Shown in pieces: positions 10,197 to 18,197 of a stretch of 64,000 nt of DNA (positions within the stretch are counted from its first letter, which is position 1; every line of letters starts with the position of its first letter). This DNA comes from UBA932 sp031548545 (GTDB taxonomy: Bacteria; Bacteroidota; Bacteroidia; Bacteroidales; UBA932): contig JAVBQY010000003.1 of NCBI GenBank assembly GCA_031548545.1, positions 25,574 through 89,573 on the forward strand. The letters are read 5' to 3'. The notes below the pieces were generated by a model. The model was not told the DNA's origin, searched no databases, and saw only the letters and a list, made by a program, of their open reading frames with translations. The position numbers and the translations under genes are program-made.

Positions 10197-11948
10197 ATGA
10201 AAAAACATTTCATATACTTATTATTTTTACTCCTTGCCACGACACAGTGCACGGAAAAAAAAGAGTTTTTACATGCCGAAGGTACACGCATCGTACATAA
10301 AGGCGAGAACGTATTGTTACGCGGCTTCGGCCTCGGCGGATGGGTGTTGCAGGAGCCCTATATGCTCCGGCTTTCCGGCATTGTAAACACCCAACAAGAG
10401 CTGAAAGACAGCATTGCAGCCTTGATAGGCGATGAGCGTATGCAGGCATTTTACGAGGCCTGGCGGACCAACGGCATACAAAAACAGGACATAGACTCGC
10501 TGGCGGCCTGGGGCTTCAATTCCGTACGCCTGCCCATGCATTATAATTTGTATACGCTGCCCATTGCGCAGGAACCCGTAGCCGGGCAACAAAGCTGGCT
10601 GGAGAAAGGATTTGCGCTTACCGACAGCCTGCTGGCCTGGTGTAAAGCCAACCACATGTACCTGATGCTCGATCTGCATGCTGCCCCCGGCGGACAGGGC
10701 AACGACGTAGCCATCTCCGACGCCTCGGAACTTAGGTTATGGCAGAGTGAAGAGAATAAAACAAAGACCATCGCCCTGTGGCGTAAACTGGCCGAACGCT
10801 ATGCCAATGAAGAATGGATAGGCGGCTATGATATTATCAACGAGCCCAACTATGGCTTTCAGGACCCGGAAGACCGCAACGGCCTGGCCGAGCAGGAAAA
10901 TGCGCCGCTCCGGCAGCTGATGGTAGAGATCACCCGAGCGATTCGCGAAGTGGACACAAACCACCTGATCATCATCGAAGGCAATGGTTGGGGCAACAAC
11001 TACAACGGCATATTCCCCCTATGGGACAACAACATGGCTATCAGCTTCCATAAATATTGGAATTTCAATGACCCCTCTTCTATTGCTCATTTTTTGAAAA
11101 TAAGGGAAGAACAAAACGCACCCTTATGGATGAGCGAGTCCGGTGAAAACAGCAATGCCTGGTTCACCGATGCCATCCGCCTGTTTGAAGCCAATAATAT
11201 CGGCTGGTGCTGGTGGACCTATAAAAGGATAGGCTTAGGCTGCCCCATGGAAATCATTGTTCCGGAAGGCTATAATAAGCTACTGGACTATTGGAGCGGC
11301 AAAGGCCCTAAACCTACGGCGGAAGAAAGCGTGGAGATACTGACCCGCCTGGCCGAAAACTACAAGATCAGCCATACTGTTTTTCACAAAGGGTATATTG
11401 ACGCCTTAATCCGCCAGGCCGGCAGTGAGCAAAGCATAGCATTCAAACCGCACCTGCTGCCTGCACAGGGAACTTATGCGCTTTTTGCCTCGGATTATGA
11501 CATGGGGCGCAGCGGCAGCGCTTATCACGATAAGGATTCGGCCAATTACCGGGTATCGGACCCCAAACAGACCGGAGGCAACCGGGGACATCAATACCGC
11601 AATGACGGCGTAGATATCAGCCGCTCATCCAATGAAGGCGGCAACGGCTATTGCATCAGCTATACCGAAGGCGGAGAATGGTTACAGTATACGCTTCAAG
11701 CCGAGACGGAGGGCGAATACGCCCTTGCGGTGACTGTCGCCAGTCCGGAAGGCAAAGGAAGTATCCGTTTTACGATGAACGGCATTCCGGCCGGAAATGA
11801 AATATCCTTTGCTCATACCGGAGGTTATGACCATTGGAAATCATTTGAAGCCGGCCATGTCAAGGCCGTAAAAGGAGAAAATATTTTCAGGGTGTATATC
11901 GGCCGGGATGGCTTTAACCTGGAGCGCATAACCTTCAGCAGGCAATAA
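10197..11948 (+). CDS. GH5 glucanase with C-terminal CBM6-like module, lipoprotein
   Basis: A clan GH-A hydrolase of family 5, similar in plan to exo-beta-1,3-glucanases. The 583-aa protein has a lipoprotein signal ending TTQC, then a TIM barrel with GFGLGGWVLQE, FNSVRLPMHY, the acid/base Glu216 in INEP and the nucleophile Glu314 in WMSESGE. From about residue 425 a beta-sandwich with YCISYTEGGEWLQYT and DGFNLERITF matches carbohydrate-binding module family 6, a family with many beta-glucan binders. It is the last gene of the glycosidase operon. The family calls are firm; the glucan specificity is inferred from the module and neighbours. Confidence 0.9.
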   Translation: MKKHFIYLLFLLLATTQCTEKKEFLHAEGTRIVHKGENVLLRGFGLGGWVLQEPYMLRLSGIVNTQQELKDSIAALIGDERMQAFYEAWRTNGIQKQDIDSLAAWGFNSVRLPMHYNLYTLPIAQEPVAGQQSWLEKGFALTDSLLAWCKANHMYLMLDLHAAPGGQGNDVAISDASELRLWQSEENKTKTIALWRKLAERYANEEWIGGYDIINEPNYGFQDPEDRNGLAEQENAPLRQLMVEITRAIREVDTNHLIIIEGNGWGNNYNGIFPLWDNNMAISFHKYWNFNDPSSIAHFLKIREEQNAPLWMSESGENSNAWFTDAIRLFEANNIGWCWWTYKRIGLGCPMEIIVPEGYNKLLDYWSGKGPKPTAEESVEILTRLAENYKISHTVFHKGYIDALIRQAGSEQSIAFKPHLLPAQGTYALFASDYDMGRSGSAYHDKDSANYRVSDPKQTGGNRGHQYRNDGVDISRSSNEGGNGYCISYTEGGEWLQYTLQAETEGEYALAVTVASPEGKGSIRFTMNGIPAGNEISFAHTGGYDHWKSFEAGHVKAVKGENIFRVYIGRDGFNLERITFSRQ

Positions 11949-12005
11949 AATTCCGCAGGCCTTTTATGAATAACCACCGGTCCTGCCTTATTCAAAAATT
12001 TAATG

Positions 12006-12013
12006 TATATTTG
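12006..12013 (+). promoter_or_regulatory. -7 box upstream of the sugar transporter gene
   Basis: TATATTTG, 39 bp before the ATG. No clear TTTG is seen at the right distance, so this is a half-site call. It suggests the transporter can be transcribed separately from the glucanase operon. Confidence 0.45.
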
Positions 12014-12052
12014 CAGCATTAACCCTTGATAGAATCTTAAACAATTCATTTT

Positions 12053-13336
12053 ATGACACAAACCAGACAACAAGACAACACGGTTGCGATTATCATGATG
12101 ATTTTCCTGTTCGGGATGATCTCTTTCGTCACCAATCTTGCCGCCCCTATGGGCGTCATTGTAAAGGAACAGTTTGAAGTTTCCAACGTACTCGGCATGC
12201 TGGGTAACTTTGCCAACTTCCTGGCCTATGCCTGTATGGGTATTCCGGCCGGCTTACTGCTCCAAAAAGTAGGATACAAGAAAACCGCACTCCTCGCCGT
12301 AGCCATTGGCTTTGTTGGCGTAGGCATACAGTTTCTATCCGGGGTAGCCTCCAGCTTTGTGGTATATTTATTGGGCGCCTTTGTCGCCGGTTTCTCCATG
12401 TGTATGTTGAATACGGTGGTCAACCCCATGTTGAACACCCTTGGCGGCGGCGGTAAAAAAGGCAACCAGTTATTACAGGTAGGCGGCACGTTCAACTCTT
12501 TGGCCGGCACCATCACCCCCATGCTGGTGGGTATGCTGATCGGTCAGGTGAGTAAAGAAACGGCCATCTCCAATGTAAATCCCGTATTGTTTATTGCCAT
12601 GGGTGTATTTGCTATGGTGTTCATCGTATTGTCGATGGTCTCCATACCCGAACCCCACCTGGCTAACAAAGTAGTAGCAAAAAGCAATGACCAATACAGC
12701 GCCTGGTCTTTCCGTCACTTCATATTGGGCGCCGTGGCTATTTTCGTATATGTAGGTGTTGAAGTAGGTATCCCCGGCACGATGATGTTGTTCTTATCGG
12801 ACACGACCGGTGCAGGTGGCGGACTCAGCGCCACCACGGCAGGCTTTGTAGCCGGTACCTATTGGTTCCTGATGCTGATCGGCCGTTTTGCCGGCGCCTC
12901 ACTCGGGCATAAGATCTCCAGCAAAACCATGTTAAGTACGGCGGCCTGTGTAGGCATAGCGCTCATCCTGGCGGCTATTTTCTCGCCTGTAAGCATGACG
13001 GTTTCCATCCCTGTTTTCACCGGCTCGTCGTTTGCTATGACACAGGTTCCGATGGGCGCCCTCTTCCTGGTATTGTGCGGGCTCTGCACTTCGGTGATGT
13101 GGGGTGGCATTTTCAACCTGGCGGTAGAAGGCCTGGGCAAATATGTAGCCGCAGCCTCCGGTATTTTCATGACCATGGTAGTTGGCGGCGGTATCCTGCC
13201 CCTGCTGCAAAATTTTGTAGCAGACAAGGCTTCCTATATGGTTTCTTACTGGGTACCCGTAGCCGGATTGCTCTATATTCTGTTCTATGCAATGATCGGG
13301 CACAAAAACGTTAACGACAACATTCCGGTGGAATAA
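12053..13336 (+). CDS. FHS-type MFS sugar:proton symporter
   Basis: An inner membrane importer of the major facilitator superfamily, fucose/galactose/glucose:H+ symporter group (FucP/GluP-like). The 427-aa protein has twelve predicted membrane segments, an N-terminal GMISFVTNLAAPMG helix, and the group signature around NTVVNPMLNTLGGGGKKGNQ near residue 125. It sits directly after the glycosidase operon on the same strand, so the simplest reading is uptake of glucose released in the periplasm. Its own -7 box lies in the 104-bp gap. Confidence 0.88.
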   Translation: MTQTRQQDNTVAIIMMIFLFGMISFVTNLAAPMGVIVKEQFEVSNVLGMLGNFANFLAYACMGIPAGLLLQKVGYKKTALLAVAIGFVGVGIQFLSGVASSFVVYLLGAFVAGFSMCMLNTVVNPMLNTLGGGGKKGNQLLQVGGTFNSLAGTITPMLVGMLIGQVSKETAISNVNPVLFIAMGVFAMVFIVLSMVSIPEPHLANKVVAKSNDQYSAWSFRHFILGAVAIFVYVGVEVGIPGTMMLFLSDTTGAGGGLSATTAGFVAGTYWFLMLIGRFAGASLGHKISSKTMLSTAACVGIALILAAIFSPVSMTVSIPVFTGSSFAMTQVPMGALFLVLCGLCTSVMWGGIFNLAVEGLGKYVAAASGIFMTMVVGGGILPLLQNFVADKASYMVSYWVPVAGLLYILFYAMIGHKNVNDNIPVE

Positions 13337-13374
13337 AAATCACCCGTAGACCCTTAAAATTTGAGCGTCGAAAT

Positions 13375-13416
13375 GCAGGCCGCAGGAAATAGGAGCTCCT
13401 ATTTTCTACGGCCTGT
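13375..13416. terminator. Long near-perfect inverted repeat, probable terminator
   Basis: Two 21-nt arms (13375-13395 and 13396-13416) meet with no loop at GAGCTC. Counting G-U pairs, 20 of 21 positions pair. It lies between the transporter and pepT. A clear T-run does not follow, so it may be a terminator hairpin or a small mobile palindromic repeat. Confidence 0.55.
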
Positions 13417-13433
13417 CTTAGTTGAAAACATTT

Positions 13434-13465
13434 TTTGACCGACTTGAATCTTTTTATTATTTTTG
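13434..13465 (+). promoter_or_regulatory. pepT promoter giving a predicted leaderless mRNA
   Basis: TTTG at 13434-13437, a 20-nt spacer and TATTTTTG at 13458-13465. The pepT ATG begins at 13470, only 4 nt after the box, which is about where transcription should start. Confidence 0.75.
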
Positions 13466-13469
13466 TAAT

Positions 13470-14756
13470 ATGTCAACATTACTGCAACGATTTTTACGCT
13501 ACGTCGCTTTCGACACCCAATCGGATCCGGATTGCTTGTCACGGCCCAGTACACCAGGCCAATCGGCGCTATTGCAATTATTGGCCGGAGAGCTCCGGGC
13601 ATTGGGCATTAAGGCGGAAATCGATGCCAATAGTAATCTTATGGCCTTTATTCCTGCCAATAATGGAAAAACATGTCCATCCGTAGCCTTTCTCGCCCAT
13701 GTGGATACGGCGACGGAAGTGAGCGGAAAAAATGTACAGGCCCAGGTCATCGGGCCATATGACGGAGGGGATATTCCGCTGACTGCAACAGACAATAAGG
13801 TATTACGCCCTGCCGACTTTCCGGCGCTATCCCGCTATAAAGGACAAACCATCATTACCTCCGGCGGTAATACCCTGCTCGGGGCCGATGATAAGGCCGG
13901 CGTGGCCATTATCATGCAGCTGGCCCAACACCTTTCCGAACATCCGGAGCTACCGCACGGCGAACTACGGATAGCCTTCACACCGGACGAAGAAACAGGC
14001 CGCGGCACCGATAATTTTGACATGCAGGCCTTCGGGGCCGATTATGCCTACACCTTTGATGGCGGCGGCATCGGCGAGCTGGAGTATGAGAATTTCAATG
14101 CCGCCCAGGCTACATTGACCGTACAGGGCTGTAATATGCATCCGGGCGAGGCAGGCACAACGTTCCGGAACGCCCTGCTCTTACTCGAAGCCTTCAACCG
14201 GCAACTACCGGCCGGCCAGCGGCCCGAAACAACCTCCGGTTACCAGGGTTTTTTCCTGCTATCACAAGTGCAGGGCAATTCCGAAAAAGCAGTAGCCAAA
14301 TACCTTATACGCGACCATAGCAGCGAACTGTTTGCACAGAAAAAGGCTTTTTTGGAAAGCCTTGTTGACACACTGAACCGGGAGTATGGCGCCGGGAGTT
14401 TCAACCTGAAAATAACCGACCAGTATTACAACATGCGCCCCCTCATCGAACAACAAATGGAAGTGGTAGAGATCGCCCTGGAAGCTATGAGGATGGCGGG
14501 AGTAAAGCCGGATGTCAAGCCCATCCGGGGCGGCACCGACGGGGCGCGGCTGACATACATGGGGCTCCCCTGTCCCAACCTCTTTGCCGGCGGGCACAAT
14601 TTCCACAGTATATATGAATTCGTGCCGCTGCAAAGCATGGAAAAAGCGCTTGAAGTAGCCTTGAACATTGTCCGATTATATGAAAACCACCAACCACCAC
14701 CAAAACCGCCGCAACTGGGACGAGACCCTGCGGGAAATCCCCTTTGTACGTATTAG
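13470..14756 (+). CDS. pepT: Peptidase T (tripeptide aminopeptidase)
   Basis: A cytoplasmic zinc aminopeptidase of family M20 that removes the N-terminal residue from tripeptides. It has 428 aa from the ATG at 13470. That start was chosen because LLQRFLRYVAFDTQSD matches the family N-terminus; a further in-frame start at 13422 would place the promoter inside the gene. Visible motifs are AFLAHVDTATE, the metal-binding LGADDKAG, FTPDEETGRG and YTFDGGGIGELEYENF. The C-terminal tail, rich in Pro after residue 410, is longer than the family needs and overlaps the start of comEC by 77 bp in another frame, so the two genes are probably translated together. Confidence 0.94.
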   Translation: MSTLLQRFLRYVAFDTQSDPDCLSRPSTPGQSALLQLLAGELRALGIKAEIDANSNLMAFIPANNGKTCPSVAFLAHVDTATEVSGKNVQAQVIGPYDGGDIPLTATDNKVLRPADFPALSRYKGQTIITSGGNTLLGADDKAGVAIIMQLAQHLSEHPELPHGELRIAFTPDEETGRGTDNFDMQAFGADYAYTFDGGGIGELEYENFNAAQATLTVQGCNMHPGEAGTTFRNALLLLEAFNRQLPAGQRPETTSGYQGFFLLSQVQGNSEKAVAKYLIRDHSSELFAQKKAFLESLVDTLNREYGAGSFNLKITDQYYNMRPLIEQQMEVVEIALEAMRMAGVKPDVKPIRGGTDGARLTYMGLPCPNLFAGGHNFHSIYEFVPLQSMEKALEVALNIVRLYENHQPPPKPPQLGRDPAGNPLCTY

Positions 14757-16836
14757 CCTCGCCTTCCTGACCGGCATTATCTGTCCATCCATAACGGGCT
14801 TCAGCTACCCGGCAGTCGGTATAACAGCGGCTTTATTTTTGCTGTATATCACCACGCTGCCCTGGCCTTTCGCCCGAATTTACCGCTACCAATGGCTTAA
14901 CGGCTGCGCCGGCCTGCTGTTCTTATTTTCAGCAGGCACCAGCCTGGCTCAGCTACAACCGGCAAGCAGTTCCCTGCCTACGGATGAAGACATCTATATA
15001 CAAGCCGTGGTCGACAAGAAAGCCCAACGCACCGGCCGGTATATTAAAACGCCGGTAACAGTGTACCGCTACGGCCGGCAAGCGGCCGGCAGCGCTACAG
15101 TCTCCTCCGCCCCCCGCCTATATAGTATAAAGGAAGCCTCCCTGCTCTATCTGGAGGCCGACAGTGCTCAGGCTCTCCCGGAACTGGGAGATACCCTAAG
15201 CGCATGGGCGCGCCTGAATACGCTGGCGGTGCCTCAACATCCGGGCGAGTTCGATTACAGGACCCACATGGCCCGCAAGGGTGTTTTTGCCACCGGCTTT
15301 GTGCGCGCACACCATTACAGACTGTCGCCGGGAAAAACAACAGGCTGGGCCTACTGGCCGGAACGCCTGCAGGCGCGGGCCGAAAACATTTTCAGGGAAA
15401 TGGGGTTACAGGGAGACGAACTGGCCGTGCTGAATGCGCTCACCCTGGGAGACCGTACAGCAATAGACCAGGAACTGAACCGGGCCTTTACCATAGCCGG
15501 CGTAACCCATATACTCTCTGTTTCAGGGCTCCATGTCGGGCTAATCTTCGCTATATTATCCAAATTATTATCCTTCCTTGGAAAAAGAAAACGGGGACTC
15601 GTCATCAAAAACACCCTGATAATTATAGTCCTGTGGAGCTATGCCGCCATTTCGGGGTTCTCCCCCTCGGTCAACCGGGCTACCGTTATGTTTTCCTTTG
15701 TCCTGGCAGGAAAAATCATGCAGCGGGATATCAGCATTTACAATTCACTGGCGGCTTCGGCCTTTTTCCTGTGCCTGATCAACCCTTTCAACCTGTTCGA
15801 CATCGGCTTCCAACTCTCCTACCTGGCCCTGCTGTCCTTAGTATATTTCCAGCCTTACATTTACCGGCTGCTTTACTTTCCCAATAAAGTAGTCAATTAC
15901 ATCTGGGAGGTATGCAGCGTATCCTTAGCCGCCCAACTGGGCACACTCCCACTAAGCCTTTTCATATTCCACCAGTTTCCCAATTATTTTATACTCTCCA
16001 ACCTCTGGGCCCTCCCGCTTACCGGTGTGACCACCTACCTTAGCGTAGCCCTGCTGACCCTCAACCGGCTGCCATACGTATCCGCCGTTATCGCCTGGCT
16101 ATTGGAAAAATCACTATGGTTACTTAACAGCGGCGTAAGGTTTACCGAAGCGCTGCCTTACGCGGTAAGTGAACATATCGCCGTGTCTGCACCGCAATTA
16201 TGGCTGATGTCCGCCCTCGTACTGCTCTTCGCCCTCTATATCGAATTCCGGGAAAAGCGGCTCCTGTACTGTTCGGTCCTCCTCCTCACCGCCATCCTCA
16301 ACCTGAACCTGCAGCGTGCAACCGGCAACCGGCAGCAACAGCTGTTGGCCGTTTACAATGTCAAAAACAGCGCTTACATCCACCTGATTGATGGAAACAA
16401 TAGCCTGGCACTGAGGGATAGCGCCAGCCTGACAAGGGACTTCAGCTTCAATCTTCAGGGCTTTTTCACAGACAGGGGCATACGCCGGGATAGGATGCAA
16501 TGCCTGCAGACAGGCGTTCCGCTCTGCAACCGGCGCCATCAGCACTTGGCCGTTTACCGGAATTTCTTTATCTTTGGAAACAATATTATTAAAGTACTCA
16601 GCAGGGAGGATCCGCTCCCTTTTCACCCCATGATGATAGACTACCTGATTGTAACTGCAGCCTGCCGGCAAGACCCAGCATCACTGCTGGATATATACCA
16701 TCCGCGGCAGGTGGTAGTGGACGCCTCGGTGCCGGCCTACCGCAGCCGGTTATGGAAAACGGCTGCCGGCGAACGGCAGGTAGCCCTGCACAATGTAAAA
16801 CAAGACGGCGCTTTTATTGCCCAACTTTCAAACTAA
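14680..16836 (+). CDS. comEC: ComEC/Rec2 family DNA uptake channel protein
   Basis: An inner membrane channel protein for single-stranded DNA entry during natural transformation. It has 718 aa from the ATG at 14680; a TTG 12 bp upstream is less likely. The N-terminal soluble DUF4131-type region is followed by the Competence domain with ILSVSGLHVGLIF and many membrane helices up to about residue 530. The remaining C-terminal part resembles a degenerate metallo-beta-lactamase-like domain without an HxHxDH motif, as is common in Bacteroidota. No other competence gene lies in the window, so competence itself is not shown. The gene overlaps pepT and ends 8 bp before msrC. Confidence 0.88.
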   Translation: MKTTNHHQNRRNWDETLREIPFVRISLAFLTGIICPSITGFSYPAVGITAALFLLYITTLPWPFARIYRYQWLNGCAGLLFLFSAGTSLAQLQPASSSLPTDEDIYIQAVVDKKAQRTGRYIKTPVTVYRYGRQAAGSATVSSAPRLYSIKEASLLYLEADSAQALPELGDTLSAWARLNTLAVPQHPGEFDYRTHMARKGVFATGFVRAHHYRLSPGKTTGWAYWPERLQARAENIFREMGLQGDELAVLNALTLGDRTAIDQELNRAFTIAGVTHILSVSGLHVGLIFAILSKLLSFLGKRKRGLVIKNTLIIIVLWSYAAISGFSPSVNRATVMFSFVLAGKIMQRDISIYNSLAASAFFLCLINPFNLFDIGFQLSYLALLSLVYFQPYIYRLLYFPNKVVNYIWEVCSVSLAAQLGTLPLSLFIFHQFPNYFILSNLWALPLTGVTTYLSVALLTLNRLPYVSAVIAWLLEKSLWLLNSGVRFTEALPYAVSEHIAVSAPQLWLMSALVLLFALYIEFREKRLLYCSVLLLTAILNLNLQRATGNRQQQLLAVYNVKNSAYIHLIDGNNSLALRDSASLTRDFSFNLQGFFTDRGIRRDRMQCLQTGVPLCNRRHQHLAVYRNFFIFGNNIIKVLSREDPLPFHPMMIDYLIVTAACRQDPASLLDIYHPRQVVVDASVPAYRSRLWKTAAGERQVALHNVKQDGAFIAQLSN

Positions 16837-16844
16837 ACCTGATT

Positions 16845-17315
16845 ATGGCTGAAACACTCATCCTGCCCGCCAATGCCGGCAAAGAAGAAAAATACCGGGC
16901 GCTCCTGCCTCAACTCAAGGCCCTGCTCGACGGAGAGCGCGATCCTATCGCCAACATGGCCAACCTATCGGCCGCCCTCAAAGAAGTGTTCAACTTCTGG
17001 TGGGCCGGTTTTTATCTGGTCCGCGACAATGAACTTGTACTCGGCCCCTTTCAGGGTCCCATTGCCTGCACACGCATCCGCTTCGGCCGCGGGGTTTGCG
17101 GCGCTGCCTGGGCCTCCGGAGAAACAATCATCGTACCCGACGTGGAGGCCTTTCCCGGACATATCGCCTGCAGTTCCGCCTCTAAATCCGAAATTGTCCT
17201 GCCCTGGAAGAAAGACGGGCACATCCTGGGCGTATTGGATATAGACAGCGAACAGCTTAACCATTTTGACCGTATTGACGCCCATTACCTCGAACAAATC
17301 CTCCTCCTCCTTTAA
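16845..17315 (+). CDS. msrC: Free methionine-(R)-sulfoxide reductase (GAF domain)
   Basis: A cytoplasmic antioxidant enzyme that reduces free methionine-R-sulfoxide. The protein is 156 aa, a single GAF domain. The three cysteines used in the family are present: Cys75 in ACTRI, Cys85 in GRGVCG and Cys109 in HIACSS, with the conserved VPDVEAFPGHIAC and SEIVLPW stretches. The start at 16845 is chosen because the family begins close to this Met; further in-frame sequence upstream lies inside comEC. It is the last gene of the pepT-comEC-msrC run and converges on the beta-barrel gene that follows. Confidence 0.92.
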   Translation: MAETLILPANAGKEEKYRALLPQLKALLDGERDPIANMANLSAALKEVFNFWWAGFYLVRDNELVLGPFQGPIACTRIRFGRGVCGAAWASGETIIVPDVEAFPGHIACSSASKSEIVLPWKKDGHILGVLDIDSEQLNHFDRIDAHYLEQILLLL

Positions 17316-17354
17316 AATTTTACCGACGAAATCGAAGTAAAATAAAAGAGCGGA

Positions 17355-18179
17355 CTACTTTAAGCCGTAGTTCAAACGCACTGTTACACCCAAGGCCCAG
17401 GGGCGGACGGCATCCGCCATATCAACCAAAGCGCCGTAAGCTAAATGCGCCGGAGCGGAAGACGCATAAGACACCAGGCTATTGGAGGGAGCTTTCGCCC
17501 CGACCGGGTTCATGCCCCAATCAAAATATACCCCCGTATACAACCTCCAATGCCCGGATAAGGTCCACTTATACCCGGCTTCGGCAGCCAACATAAAAGC
17601 AGTATTGAATTTCAGGTCTGCTTTTTCGTCCACAGCCCGGTTATTGTACAAGCCTAAAGCAGGCTCATCACTATAAGTCACATTAAGCTGCCGGCTATAG
17701 GCCGTAGTCGTTAAGACGCCCGTTTCCTGCGCTTTTGCACTCAGGGGAATAGCAATCTTCACCCCCAGCGCCGCATAAAACGAAGAAGGGGTCGGGCGCT
17801 GAAACTCCATCATCAGCGGGATAGACAGAAAGCCGGCTGCAACCTTTTCCTTATAACCGGTATACGCATAATTAAAATCAATATCAGCGCCTAAATCCGA
17901 CCGCATAATATTGGTATTGGCAAGGCTGCCGGCCGTGGTTTCCGCATTATAAAACGCCCATTCAAGGCCGCTCCTCACCGACCACTGCGGTGAGAAGATG
18001 AGATGGTAGCCGAGTCCGAACTTTCCGCCCCAACCGGGGCTATAATCTGTTCCCGGAACCGTATAATGGAGTGTAGAAAGGCCGCCGCCGCCATTTACGG
18101 AAAATTCATGGCGAAGCTGAGCCATTGCGGGGGCGCCGATCAAAAATAACAGTATAAATAGTAATAGTTGACGTTTCAT
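17355..18179 (-). CDS. Outer membrane beta-barrel protein, second module
   Basis: A predicted small outer membrane barrel of 274 aa with a signal peptide ending AMAQ and alternating hydrophobic/polar strands. It ends in LNYGLK, like a barrel whose last strand carries an aromatic residue. It is clearly paralogous to the 281-aa protein at 24507-25352: both start HEFSVNG or HELSVNG plus GGL, share AGYKWTL/AGYRLSL followed by FYAGLYF-like strands, and end in VRLNYGL/LRLTFGL. It lies 18 bp downstream of the 2101-aa secreted protein. Function is unknown. The position suggests a membrane partner or anchor for that protein; it is not obviously a PorP/SprF protein, though the arrangement recalls sprB-sprF. 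Confidence 0.82.
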   Translation of the reverse strand: MKRQLLLFILLFLIGAPAMAQLRHEFSVNGGGGLSTLHYTVPGTDYSPGWGGKFGLGYHLIFSPQWSVRSGLEWAFYNAETTAGSLANTNIMRSDLGADIDFNYAYTGYKEKVAAGFLSIPLMMEFQRPTPSSFYAALGVKIAIPLSAKAQETGVLTTTAYSRQLNVTYSDEPALGLYNNRAVDEKADLKFNTAFMLAAEAGYKWTLSGHWRLYTGVYFDWGMNPVGAKAPSNSLVSYASSAPAHLAYGALVDMADAVRPWALGVTVRLNYGLK

Positions 18180-18197
18180 TGTAATTCGCTTAAAAGA

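Noticed and set aside
17355..18179. PorP/SprF family T9SS membrane protein
   Set aside because: The position after a giant T9SS cargo gene fits, but the length (274 aa) and sequence pattern do not show recognisable PorP/SprF features. It is left as a generic beta-barrel.
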